This document shows, piece by piece, positions 43,026 to 51,828 of a DNA stretch of 64,000 nucleotides. Numbering within the stretch: position 1 is the stretch's first letter; each line of letters begins with the position of its first letter. Origin of the DNA: Paenibacillus montanisoli. GTDB lineage: Bacteria > Bacillota > Bacilli > Paenibacillales > Paenibacillaceae. Position numbers and translations under genes: made by a program. The notes under the pieces were generated by a model, which did no database searches, was not told where the DNA came from, and saw nothing but the letters and a program-made list of their open reading frames with translations. Where the stretch lies: assembly GCF_003268025.1 (NCBI RefSeq), contig NZ_QLUW01000001.1:496001-560000 (forward strand), given 5' to 3'.

Positions 43026-44408
43026 ATGGAGAAGTGGAAAGGTTATATGTTGGCATCGGTAGTAGGGGCTACAACACTGCTTGCAGGCTGCGGCGGCGGC
43101 AATAATGCAGAGAACGCAAATTCCGCCAGCTCGAATGCGACGGCAACGGATTCGAACTCAGCGGCAACGGATTCGAACGCAGCTTCAACGAACTCGGATT
43201 CGCAAGAGAAAATCGAGCTGCGCGTCTCTTCCGGCGCGGCTGTAGAAGAAGCGAAAGCCGAACAAGCTGCTATTGACGCATTCATGGCAAAAAATCCGAA
43301 CATCACTGTCAAATATGAACCGATTCCCGGCGATGACGCGACGCAGAAGCTGCTTGCTGGCATCGCGGCCGGCAATGCGCCGGACGTATTCCTGATTGAC
43401 TCTGTATTACTGCCGCAATTTATCGACAATAATGCATTGCTTGACCTGGCTCCATTTACGAAAACCGATCCTGAATTCAATAAAGACGTATGGTACGAGA
43501 ACGTCTACAATATCGGCGTCCGCGGCGATAAGCTGTATGAGTTCCCGCGTGGCTTCACGCCGATGGTCGTGTACTACAACAAACAAGTATTCGATAATGC
43601 AGGCGTCCCTTATCCACAGGACAACTGGACTTGGCAGGACTTTCTCGATACGGCTAAGAAGCTGACGAAGGATGAGGACGGCGACGGCAAGACGGATATC
43701 TACGGCATGTCCGCCGACCCTTACTTCTACAAATCCGTACCGTTCGTATGGCAGAACAGCTCCGACGTCCTCGATAAGGAAGGCACGACGGCAGAAGGAT
43801 ACTTGAACAGCCCGGCAACGGTCGAAGCTTGGCAAATGTACACGGATCTTGTAAAGCAGCAAATTTCCCCGACACCGTCGGTAAAGAAAGCGCTTGGCGA
43901 TCTGTGGTTCCAATCCGGCAAAGTCGGCATGCAAGTTTCCGGCCACTGGACGCTTCTCGGCATTAACGATACGGTGGAATCCGGCAAATTCGATATCAGC
44001 AAGCTGGGTGTTGTAGGTCTTCCACGCAACAAAGAGCGCGTTTCCGTTATGTACGAAGCGGGCTGGGGCGTTGCATCGTCGACGAAGCATCAGGAAGCGG
44101 CCTACAAGCTTGCGAAATTCATGTCCGAATCGGTTGAAGGCCAGAAGGGACGCGTAGAATCCGGTCTGGAACTGTCGGCCGTGAAATCCGTTCAAGAGGA
44201 ATATTCCAAAGACAAGCCGATTGAGCAAGTTTTCGTAAACGAAGTGCAGTATGCGCGTCAGCCATGGGGCTCGATCCATCCGAAATGGGCTGAAATCGAA
44301 ACGCAAATCGATAAAGCGCTTGAGCAGGTCGTCGTGAACGGCATCACTGTAAAAGAAGCGATGGATGCTGCCGTACCGAAGATCGACGCCATCATTAAAG
44401 ACGAATAA
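43026..44408 (+). CDS. ABC sugar transporter substrate-binding lipoprotein (CUT1)
   Basis: The 460-residue lipoprotein has lipobox LLAGC (Cys about 22) followed by an Asn/Ala/Ser/Thr-rich linker (to about 60). The type I family 1 binding domain follows, with FMAKNPNITVKYEPIPGDD and GNAPDVFLIDSVLLPQFID. It captures an oligosaccharide outside the membrane for the two permeases downstream. GGGGAG precedes the ATG. No ATPase gene is present; a shared MsmX-type ATPase is usual for such importers. Confidence 0.92.
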   Translation: MEKWKGYMLASVVGATTLLAGCGGGNNAENANSASSNATATDSNSAATDSNAASTNSDSQEKIELRVSSGAAVEEAKAEQAAIDAFMAKNPNITVKYEPIPGDDATQKLLAGIAAGNAPDVFLIDSVLLPQFIDNNALLDLAPFTKTDPEFNKDVWYENVYNIGVRGDKLYEFPRGFTPMVVYYNKQVFDNAGVPYPQDNWTWQDFLDTAKKLTKDEDGDGKTDIYGMSADPYFYKSVPFVWQNSSDVLDKEGTTAEGYLNSPATVEAWQMYTDLVKQQISPTPSVKKALGDLWFQSGKVGMQVSGHWTLLGINDTVESGKFDISKLGVVGLPRNKERVSVMYEAGWGVASSTKHQEAAYKLAKFMSESVEGQKGRVESGLELSAVKSVQEEYSKDKPIEQVFVNEVQYARQPWGSIHPKWAEIETQIDKALEQVVVNGITVKEAMDAAVPKIDAIIKDE

Positions 44409-44424
44409 CTTGTAAGCTGCGCAG

Positions 44425-44459
44425 ATCGGGGGACCCGGAGCCACTTCCGCTCCCCCGAT
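44425..44459 (+). other. Intercistronic stem-loop between binding protein and permease
   Basis: ATCGGGGGA (44425-44433) pairs perfectly with TCCCCCGAT (44451-44459) and is followed by TTCTGTT, a weak T-run. Such structures often raise binding-protein mRNA over permease mRNA. Confidence 0.65.
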
Positions 44460-44492
44460 TTCTGTTAGGCGACTAAGAAGGAGGAAACAGCG

Positions 44493-45452
44493 GTGGAATC
44501 AACCTCCCAATCGTACGTGCCGTCTGTGCCGTCTACGAAGCTGGCTAAGCCAAGCTTTTGGAAGAAACTGAGAGGTCATGCGGTAGGCGACGATAAGCCC
44601 ATCGGTTATTTGTTCATTTTGCCCGCATTGATTCATCTTGCCGTCTTTACGTTAATTCCGATTTTATTCTCTCTCTATCTAAGCTTCCATAAGTGGAGCA
44701 TTCTGAAGCCGGCGAAGCCGTTCGTCGGATTGAAGAACTATATCAAAATGTATCATGATACCGACTTCTGGCGTGCCATGGTCAATACGTTTTATTTTGT
44801 CTTCGGGAGCGTTCCGACGGGAATTGCGGTCTCCCTGCTCGTTGCGATTGTGCTCAACCGCAAATTGCGCGGCGTATATTGGTTTCGCGCATTCTTCTTC
44901 CTTCCGGTTGTGTCCTCTACGGTCGCAATCGCGATGGTATGGCAATGGATATTACAGCCGGAGTTCGGGCTGCTCAATTATTTGCTAGGATTTGCAGGCA
45001 TTGAAGGCCCTAAATGGCTGATGGATCCCAAGTGGGCGATGTTCGCCGTCATCATCGTTACCGTTTGGAAAGGAATCGGCTATCAAATGATTATTTTCTT
45101 GGCCGGTCTCCAGGGCATTCCGGAGCATCTCTATGAAGCGGCCCGCATTGACGGAGCGAACAAATGGCGGATTTTCTGGTCCGTTACGCTTCCGCTGCTC
45201 ATGCCGACGGTGTTCTTCCTTACGGTAACGACGATTATCGGTTCGTTCCAAGCGTTTACGGTCATTTATATGCTAACCGAAGGCGGTCCTGTAGGCTCGA
45301 CGGACGTCGTCGTCTATCACATTTACGAGCAAGCCTTCCGGGTGTTCAACATGGGCTATGCTTCGGCGCAATCCTGGTTGCTGTTCTTGATTATTTTCGT
45401 CATCACGATCATTCAAGTGAAGTTTATGAAGAAATTCAATTACGAGCATTAA
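44493..45452 (+). CDS. ABC sugar transporter permease (MalF type)
   Basis: The 319-residue permease has six membrane helices and an N-terminal cytosolic stretch of about 45 residues. The EAA loop is YEAARIDGANKWRIFWSVTLPLL. GTG 44493 follows AGGAGGAAACAGCG. It pairs with the MalG-type permease gene 21 bases downstream. Confidence 0.92.
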   Translation: MESTSQSYVPSVPSTKLAKPSFWKKLRGHAVGDDKPIGYLFILPALIHLAVFTLIPILFSLYLSFHKWSILKPAKPFVGLKNYIKMYHDTDFWRAMVNTFYFVFGSVPTGIAVSLLVAIVLNRKLRGVYWFRAFFFLPVVSSTVAIAMVWQWILQPEFGLLNYLLGFAGIEGPKWLMDPKWAMFAVIIVTVWKGIGYQMIIFLAGLQGIPEHLYEAARIDGANKWRIFWSVTLPLLMPTVFFLTVTTIIGSFQAFTVIYMLTEGGPVGSTDVVVYHIYEQAFRVFNMGYASAQSWLLFLIIFVITIIQVKFMKKFNYEH

Positions 45453-45473
45453 GCCGGGAGGGAGGAGAAAACG

Positions 45474-46340
45474 ATGGCAACGATGACTGGCACGGCAAAT
45501 CACAGCAAGACCGCGAAGCCGGGGCAGCTGCTTGCGGACATCTTCACATACGGCGTACTGGGGATTGTCAGCCTTTCGATGCTTGTACCGTTTCTGTGGA
45601 TGATCTCGACGTCTCTGAAGCCGGAGTATTCCGTATTCGAGTTTCCGCCGCAGTTCATACCAAGCAGCTGGCTGTTCGAGAATTATGTAAGCATCTTCAA
45701 AGCAGCGCCTTTCATGCGGTTTCTATATAACACGCTATTCGTAACGATGAGCGTCGTAATCGGGCAGGTGCTGTTCTGTTCACTGGCGGCATACGCCTTC
45801 GCAAGGCTTCCGTTTAAAGGCAGCAACGCCATCTTCGTCCTGTTCCTGGCGACGATGATGATTCCTTCGCAGGTCACGACGATCCCGACGTACATCATGA
45901 TCTATAAGTTCCACTGGCTAGATAGCTACGCGGCGCAAATCATTCCGTTTCTGAGCAGTGCCTACGGTATCTTCCTGCTGAAGCAGTTTTTCCACAGCCT
46001 GCCGAAGGAAACCGAGGATGCGGCGAGGATTGACGGCTGCAGCGAATTCCGGATTTACTGGAACATCATTCTGCCGCTGTCGCAGCCGGCAATCGCCACC
46101 TTGTCGGTGTTTACGTTCATGGGGGTCTGGACGGACTTCCTATGGCCGATGCTCGTAACAAATACGGTAGAGATGCGTACGCTGGAGGTCGGCCTGTCCG
46201 TCTTCCGCAACCAGTATACGACGAACTGGCCGCTTCAAATGGGCGCGTCGCTGCTCGTTATTTTCCCTGTACTGCTCGTGTTCTTGTTTACGCAGCGTTA
46301 CTTTGTACAAGGGATTTCACTTACGGGGATGAAAGGCTAA
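45474..46340 (+). CDS. ABC sugar transporter permease (MalG type)
   Basis: The 288-residue permease has six helices, the EAA loop EDAARIDGCSEFRIYWNIILPLS and the family's C-terminal QRYFVQGISLTGMKG. GGAGGAG precedes the ATG. It completes the importer core. Confidence 0.93.
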   Translation: MATMTGTANHSKTAKPGQLLADIFTYGVLGIVSLSMLVPFLWMISTSLKPEYSVFEFPPQFIPSSWLFENYVSIFKAAPFMRFLYNTLFVTMSVVIGQVLFCSLAAYAFARLPFKGSNAIFVLFLATMMIPSQVTTIPTYIMIYKFHWLDSYAAQIIPFLSSAYGIFLLKQFFHSLPKETEDAARIDGCSEFRIYWNIILPLSQPAIATLSVFTFMGVWTDFLWPMLVTNTVEMRTLEVGLSVFRNQYTTNWPLQMGASLLVIFPVLLVFLFTQRYFVQGISLTGMKG

Positions 46341-46407
46341 CCGATAGCCGGCTGAACCGATCGCTCTCCATCACCTACAAACTTGAATCGAAGGAGTCGT
46401 AACCGGC

Positions 46408-48252
46408 ATGACATTAATGAAAGAGTTAGTGCTGCCCTACCAGACATTGACGGCAGTACCGTTCACGAACGTTTCCATCGAGGATCGTTTCTGGAGCAAT
46501 CGGATCAAAGCGACGCAGAAGTCGACGATCGCGGCATGCCTCGCGCAGTGCGAGGCCACGGGCAGAATTTCGAATTTCGCCAAGGCCGGCGGGCTACAGG
46601 AGGGCGGCTTCGAAGGAATCTTCTACAATGATTCCGATGTCTATAAAGTGCTGGAAGGGATCGCCTATTCTTTGCTGATCGAACCTGACGAAGAGATGGA
46701 AGCCCAAGCCGACCGGATCATTGAGCTGATCGCGGCGGCACAGCAGGAGGACGGGTATCTGCAAACCTACTTCACGCTGGCCGAGCCGGATAAGAAATGG
46801 ACCGACATGAACAAGCATGAAGAATACTGCGCCGGCCATATGATTGAAGCCGCGATTGCGTATAAACAGGCGACCGGAAAAAGGTTGTTTCTCGATGCGG
46901 CCATCCGCGTGGCCGATCATATCGATTCGTTGTTCGGGCCAGGCAAGCGCCACTGGGTGCCGGGCCATCAAGAAATCGAGGTGGCGCTCGTAAAGCTGTA
47001 CGTCGAAACAGGTGAAGAGCGCTACTGGAAGCTGGCTTATTGGCTGCTTGAGGAGCGCGGTCACGGCCACGGCGTAGGCTACAGCTGGGACCGCTCGGAT
47101 TGGGGAGCGGCCTATTCGCAGGATGACGTTCCTGTGCGGGACATTTGCGGCGTGACCGGTCATGCTGTCCGCGCGATGTATATGTATGCAGGAATGACGG
47201 ACGCCGCGATGCTTAGCGGCGATCAAGGCTACATCGACGCGCTCGATCGCGTATGGTCCAACGTTGTCGACCGAAACATGTACATAACAGGCGGTATCGG
47301 GCCATCGCGCCATAACGAAGGCTTTACCGAAGATTACGATTTGCCGAACGACAGCGCTTATTGCGAAACGTGCGCATCCGTCGGCATGGTGCTATGGAAT
47401 CACCGGATGAATCTGCTTCACGGCGATTCGAAGTACGCGGACATCGTCGAGCGTGCAATGTTTAACGGTTCGATTGCCGGCGTATCTTTGTCCGGCGACA
47501 AGTTCTTCTACGTCAATCCGCTGGAATCGGACGGTACTCATCACCGCGTGCCTTGGTACAACTGCTCCTGCTGCCCGACGCAGATCGCCCGTTTCATTCC
47601 GTCCATCGGCAACTATGTTTATGCGACCAGAGGCAATGACATTGTGGTGAACCAGTACGTGGATGGAACAGGCCGCCTTCGATTGCAAGCCGGCGAGATC
47701 GTGCTGCGGCAAGTGACGGAATATCCGTGGGACGGCCGGATTACGCTTCGCGTGGAAGAGGGCGAAGCCGGAGAATTCGGCATTCAGCTGCGCATTCCTT
47801 CATGGTGTATGTCCTATCGGTTGTCGGTAGGCGATATGGAAATCGCTGATGTCGAAACCGTCAAGGGCTATGTTCGCTTGCAGCGTGCATGGAAGCCGGG
47901 CGACGAAATTACGCTTGAGCTGACGATGCAGGTGGAGCGCGTCTATTCGCATCCTCTAGTGCTGGCGAATGCCGGGAAGGTTGCGCTGCAGCGCGGGCCG
48001 TTAGTCTATTGCTTGGAAGAGACCGATAACGCGGCGAGCTATGACGGACTGAGCGTAAACTCTGCGACCCGATTCCGTACGGTCTATGAGCCTGATATTT
48101 TGCAGGGCGTGATAAGCGTATTCGGAGAGGAGCCGGGCGGCGAGCAGCCGTTCAAGGCGATTCCGTATTATGCGTGGGATAACCGGGATGCCGGGAAGAT
48201 GAAGGTATGGCTGCCGGAGAAGAGAAACGAAACGAAGCTCTATCGTTCATAG
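46408..48252 (+). CDS. GH127 beta-L-arabinofuranosidase
   Basis: The 614-residue cytosolic enzyme matches the HypBA1/GH127 family (DUF1680), with an (alpha/alpha)6 barrel. Its metal and catalytic residues are Glu-x-Cys in YCETCASVG and the Cys pair in NCSCCPTQIAR (one Cys is the nucleophile in HypBA1). NDSDVYKVLEGIAYSL and GHMIEAAIAYKQATGK are family-typical. It removes beta-L-arabinofuranosyl residues; related members act on other furanosides. AAGGAG precedes ATG 46408. A terminator follows. Confidence 0.9.
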   Translation: MTLMKELVLPYQTLTAVPFTNVSIEDRFWSNRIKATQKSTIAACLAQCEATGRISNFAKAGGLQEGGFEGIFYNDSDVYKVLEGIAYSLLIEPDEEMEAQADRIIELIAAAQQEDGYLQTYFTLAEPDKKWTDMNKHEEYCAGHMIEAAIAYKQATGKRLFLDAAIRVADHIDSLFGPGKRHWVPGHQEIEVALVKLYVETGEERYWKLAYWLLEERGHGHGVGYSWDRSDWGAAYSQDDVPVRDICGVTGHAVRAMYMYAGMTDAAMLSGDQGYIDALDRVWSNVVDRNMYITGGIGPSRHNEGFTEDYDLPNDSAYCETCASVGMVLWNHRMNLLHGDSKYADIVERAMFNGSIAGVSLSGDKFFYVNPLESDGTHHRVPWYNCSCCPTQIARFIPSIGNYVYATRGNDIVVNQYVDGTGRLRLQAGEIVLRQVTEYPWDGRITLRVEEGEAGEFGIQLRIPSWCMSYRLSVGDMEIADVETVKGYVRLQRAWKPGDEITLELTMQVERVYSHPLVLANAGKVALQRGPLVYCLEETDNAASYDGLSVNSATRFRTVYEPDILQGVISVFGEEPGGEQPFKAIPYYAWDNRDAGKMKVWLPEKRNETKLYRS

Positions 48253-48260
48253 CTTGACTA

Positions 48261-48308
48261 AAGCAATCCTGCTTGGGGTGGTTCCCCCGAGCGGATTGCT
48301 TTTTTTAC
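48261..48308 (+). terminator. Terminator after the GH127 gene
   Basis: AAGCAATCC (48261-48269) pairs with GGATTGCTT (48293-48301) in an extended stem that includes GGGG/CCCC, followed by TTTTTT. Confidence 0.88.
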
Positions 48309-48356
48309 TATACAAACGAACAGGTATGGAGTAATGTTAGTTTAAAAGGAACAATG

Positions 48357-48375
48357 AATGTTTCTAACAAACATT
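48357..48375. promoter_or_regulatory. Palindrome in the promoter region of the GH38 gene
   Basis: AATGTTTCTAACAAACATT is a perfect 7-bp inverted repeat with a 5-bp centre, about 40 bases before the start codon. A partial copy (AATGTTAGTTTAAA) begins at about 48333. It does not resemble the LacI operators of the neighbouring operon. Confidence 0.5.
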
Positions 48376-48414
48376 TCGTTGCTATTCTAGTCGATAGGCT
48401 GGGAGGATGGTCGG

Positions 48415-50892
48415 ATGGCTAAGCTGCACTTGCTAAGCAATGCGCATTTGGATCCGGTATGGCAGTGGGAGTGGGAGGAAGGCGCTGCGGCGGCCGTATC
48501 AACGTTTCGGGCTGCAGCGGAATTTTGCAGGGAATATGACGGGTATGTGTTTAACCACAATGAAGTGATTCTGTATCGGTGGATCGAGGAGTATGAGCCT
48601 GAGCTGTTCGAGGAGATTCAGGAGCTGGTTCGCCTCGGCAAGTGGCATATTATGGGCGGCTGGTATTTGCAGCCGGACTGCAACATGCCCTCAGGGGAAT
48701 CCATCGTGAGGCAAATGCTGCATGGCAGAGTCTATTTCAAGGAGAAGTTTGGCGCAAGGCCGACCACGGCGATCAATTTCGATTCCTTCGGCCATTCCCG
48801 CGGTTTAGTTCAGTTGATAAGCAAAGCCGGCTACGACTCTTACCTTTTCATGCGGCCTGATGATCATACGGCCGGACCGGATCGCGAGTTCCGGTGGATC
48901 GGCTTTGACGGCTCCGAGGTGATGGCTCACCAGACCTATTCATACAATACGCTGATGGGGCAGGCTCGCAAATCGATCGAGAGCTGGCTTAGCAGGCATG
49001 ATGGAAAGCCGCTCGGCCTCCTATTATGGGGCGTAGGCAATCACGGGGGCGGCCCTTCCAGGATGGATCTGGATGAAATCGGGAAGCTGATGGCGGAGCG
49101 GAGCGATGTTCAAATCGTGCATTCAAGCCCGGAAAGCTATTTCGCAGAGCTTGCTCCCCGTTCTTCAGAGCTGCCGGGACATGCGAAAGACTTGAACCCG
49201 CGCTTTGTCGGCTGTTATACGTCCATCATTCGCATCAAACAGAAGCATCGGCTGCTGGAGAACGAGCTGTATATGACGGAAAAAATGCTCTCCGCCGCAG
49301 CCATTGCAGGCAAGCTTGCGTATCCGAGGGATGAACTCCGGCAGGCGGAGCAAGATTTGCTCATGGCGCAGTTTCATGATATATTGCCGGGCTCGTCCGT
49401 TCAGCCTGCGGAGGATGCGTCGCTTCGCTTGCTTGGACACGGGCTTGAAACGGTGTCCAGGCTGAAGGCGCGCGCCTTCTTCGCGCTTGCAGGCGGGCAG
49501 CGCAAGGCGGCTGACGGCGAATATCCGATCCTCATCTACAACCCGCATCCGTTCCCGGTTTCAGGGGTCTTCGCCTGCGAGTTCATGCTGGCCGACCAGA
49601 ACTGGAAGGACGAGTTCTCGATGCCCGTCGTCTACAGGGACGGCATCCGCATTCCGTCTCAGCCGGAGAAGGAGCACAGTAACATTAATCTCGACTGGCG
49701 CAAACGCGTCGTATTCCAAGCGGAGCTGGCGCCTTCCTCGATGAACCGGTTCGACTGCCGCATCGAAATGCTGCCTGCCAAGCCTCAGCCCGAGCTGCAA
49801 GCGGAGGACGGCATGATCCGCTTCTCGAACGGACGCATGGAGGCGGTAATCAATATCTCAACTGGGCTGCTCGACTTGTACCGCGTGGACGGGGTTTCGT
49901 TCGTGAAAGAGAGAGCATTCCAGCCGATCGTCGTCGCCGATAACGAAGACCCATGGCGTATGGATACGAGCCGCTTCGAGCCGGATATCGGCTCCTTCCA
50001 GCTGAAGGACCGGGGAGCGGGCTCCGATTTCTCCGGTTTGCGCCATGCGCTGCTCCCATCCGTGCGCATCATTGAAGACGGCGCCGTACGGACAGTCGTG
50101 GAGGCGGTACTTGCCTATCAGCATTCGAAGCTCGTGCTGACATACAAGCTGCCGAAGCAGGGCAGCGAGCTTGAAGTGCATGCGCGCGTTTTCTGGAACG
50201 AGAAGGACAAAATGGTAAAACTATCGATACCGACGACATTTATAGATGGAGAATACATGGGCCAAACGATGTACGGCATCCAGCAGCTCGACGCCTCGGG
50301 ACAGGAAGCAGTCGCGCAGAAATGGACCGCTGCCCGATCCGCATCGGCGAACGCGGCGCTGACCTTGATCAATAACGGTACCTATGGATCGGACTTCAGA
50401 GACGGCGCGATTCGGCCGACGCTGCTGCGCAGCCCTGGCTATACGACGCATCCGATCATGGATCGCCCGCTAATTGTGCAGGATCGTTTCTCGCCGAGGA
50501 TCGATCAAGGCGAACGGGAATTTACGTTTTGGCTGAACGGAGGCGCCGCTGCAGACCGTCTGGACACGATAGACCGCGAAGCGGTGCAGCGCAATGAAGC
50601 GCCGTATGCGCTGTCCTTTTTTCCGTCCGGCCGCGGGGAGCCGGTAAAGCCGTTGGTGCTGCTAAAGGATCACGTCGTTCAACTCGGCGCCTTAAAGCAG
50701 ATGGAACGCGGCGACGATTACGTGGTGCGTCTCTTCGAGCCGACCGGAAGCCCGCGCGAGACCGAATTGGAGATTCCGCTTCTCGGCATCTCTCGTGCTG
50801 TATCGCTAACGCCATTCGAGGTGAAGACCTTCCGCGTGTCGGTCGGCAGCCGGACGATTGCAGAGGCGCCGCTGATGGAAGAGGATGAATAG
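48415..50892 (+). CDS. GH38 alpha-mannosidase
   Basis: The 825-residue cytosolic enzyme releases alpha-mannose from oligosaccharides. The N-terminal metal-binding signature is SNAHLDPVWQWEW, the nucleophile Asp lies in INFDSFGHS (about 121-129), and a later His is in WGVGNHGGGPSR. The C-terminal half is the family's beta-sandwich. GGGAGGATGGTCGG precedes the ATG. It lies after a terminator, so it is a separate transcription unit beside the arabinofuranosidase operon. Confidence 0.92.
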   Translation: MAKLHLLSNAHLDPVWQWEWEEGAAAAVSTFRAAAEFCREYDGYVFNHNEVILYRWIEEYEPELFEEIQELVRLGKWHIMGGWYLQPDCNMPSGESIVRQMLHGRVYFKEKFGARPTTAINFDSFGHSRGLVQLISKAGYDSYLFMRPDDHTAGPDREFRWIGFDGSEVMAHQTYSYNTLMGQARKSIESWLSRHDGKPLGLLLWGVGNHGGGPSRMDLDEIGKLMAERSDVQIVHSSPESYFAELAPRSSELPGHAKDLNPRFVGCYTSIIRIKQKHRLLENELYMTEKMLSAAAIAGKLAYPRDELRQAEQDLLMAQFHDILPGSSVQPAEDASLRLLGHGLETVSRLKARAFFALAGGQRKAADGEYPILIYNPHPFPVSGVFACEFMLADQNWKDEFSMPVVYRDGIRIPSQPEKEHSNINLDWRKRVVFQAELAPSSMNRFDCRIEMLPAKPQPELQAEDGMIRFSNGRMEAVINISTGLLDLYRVDGVSFVKERAFQPIVVADNEDPWRMDTSRFEPDIGSFQLKDRGAGSDFSGLRHALLPSVRIIEDGAVRTVVEAVLAYQHSKLVLTYKLPKQGSELEVHARVFWNEKDKMVKLSIPTTFIDGEYMGQTMYGIQQLDASGQEAVAQKWTAARSASANAALTLINNGTYGSDFRDGAIRPTLLRSPGYTTHPIMDRPLIVQDRFSPRIDQGEREFTFWLNGGAAADRLDTIDREAVQRNEAPYALSFFPSGRGEPVKPLVLLKDHVVQLGALKQMERGDDYVVRLFEPTGSPRETELEIPLLGISRAVSLTPFEVKTFRVSVGSRTIAEAPLMEEDE

Positions 50893-50913
50893 TTTTGGCC
50901 TTGTGCGAAGCGA

Positions 50914-50957
50914 TAAAAAATAGTGGTGCGAGACTGTACTCGCACCACTATTTTTGG
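50914..50957. terminator. Bidirectional terminator between GH38 and the minus-strand gene
   Basis: AAAAATAGTGGTGCGAG (50916-50932) pairs perfectly with its complement (50939-50955) around a 6-nt loop, with A and T tracts at both ends. Confidence 0.92.
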
Positions 50958-50971
50958 TTGGCCTCTATTTA

Positions 50972-51232
50972 TTAAGGCTCATCGATCGCATCCGGAAAAT
51001 CGTCTTCACCGGGATAATCGCGGTACATGCCTTCATGCAGCTCACGGTTCTCGTACCCGTAAGCATTCGGCGACCGCTGGTCTATGCGCCATGGTTTGCT
51101 TTTGCCAAGCGATTCGGATAACAGCCCGGAACCATACGGACCATCGGGAAATTCCTCTGCGGCGAGATCATTGCGCTGAGATTCGACAGACTTCACATCC
51201 GTATAGGGACGTCGATTTTCATTCATAGACAT
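50972..51232 (-). CDS. Small hydrophilic hypothetical protein
   Basis: The 86-residue protein is rich in Asp, Glu, Pro, Tyr and Gly, with no membrane segment. GGAGG lies 8 bases before the ATG and a strong terminator follows, so it is expressed. I recognise no domain; the C-terminus is acidic (PGEDDFPDAIDEP). Confidence 0.72.
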   Translation of the reverse strand: MSMNENRRPYTDVKSVESQRNDLAAEEFPDGPYGSGLLSESLGKSKPWRIDQRSPNAYGYENRELHEGMYRDYPGEDDFPDAIDEP

Positions 51233-51284
51233 GCAGATACCTCCTGCGGGCAGCTATTGGTTTACCGTTACAGTGTGCCCGGGG

Positions 51285-51581
51285 TCAGTCGGTAAAATGC
51301 ACCGTTCCCACCACAAATTCTAAAAATTGTTTAAGGTCGGCCGCTTCTTCCTCCGTCAGCTTGTAGGTGAATTCCAAGAAGCCCTCTTCGTCCAAATCGT
51401 CTTGTCCGATTATGGCCGTGCGGCCTGTCTGCAAATCCGTAATGAGCTTCTTGCCGTAAAAACGGCTGGTGGTCATAATCGCCAAATCGAACCGCTTCAG
51501 GTTCGGCGTTATAAACGTAACGAAACGGGTTGTCGTCTGTTCCGTCGTATCGGACATAAAATCGTAATCAGGCAGCTGCAT
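51285..51581 (-). CDS. DUF3055-like small cytosolic protein
   Basis: The 98-residue protein has the core TEQTTTRFVTFITPNLKRFDLAIMTTSRFYGK and GRTAIIGQDDLDEEGFLEF, which I recall from DUF3055 proteins of Firmicutes. Function unknown. ATG 51581 was chosen because AAGGAGG lies eight bases upstream; the longer frame to 51623 places that site inside the gene. Confidence 0.7.
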   Translation of the reverse strand: MQLPDYDFMSDTTEQTTTRFVTFITPNLKRFDLAIMTTSRFYGKKLITDLQTGRTAIIGQDDLDEEGFLEFTYKLTEEEAADLKQFLEFVVGTVHFTD

Positions 51582-51680
51582 TTCGAGTTCCTCCTTCATC
51601 TCTCGATCTATCATAGCATTCATTTCCTCAGCGGAGCAATATGGCCTCCTGCCGCCAGGAATGAAATGGTAAATTGACTA

Positions 51681-51787
51681 TTGCCATCCATATCGCGTCT
51701 GTGCTATGATGTGAGCAATCAAATCGATGCACGCGAGGAAGCACCTCTTTCGCCATGATAATTGGCGTTGGAGGTGCTTTTTTTGTT
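51681..51787 (+). promoter_or_regulatory. Promoter and leader terminator before the HRDC gene
   Basis: TTGCCA (51681-51686) with an 18-bp spacer and TATGAT (51705-51710) predicts a start near 51717. Only about 22 bases later a strong terminator begins: GCACCTC (51741-51747) pairs with GAGGTGC (51771-51777), inner GCCA/TGGC, then seven T. No plus-strand gene precedes it. It is therefore either an attenuator for the HRDC gene 42 bases downstream or a small RNA of about 70 nt. Confidence 0.6.
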
Positions 51788-51828
51788 GCTTCGGAGCTTG
51801 ATACATTACAGGATGGAGGTGGGCCTGC

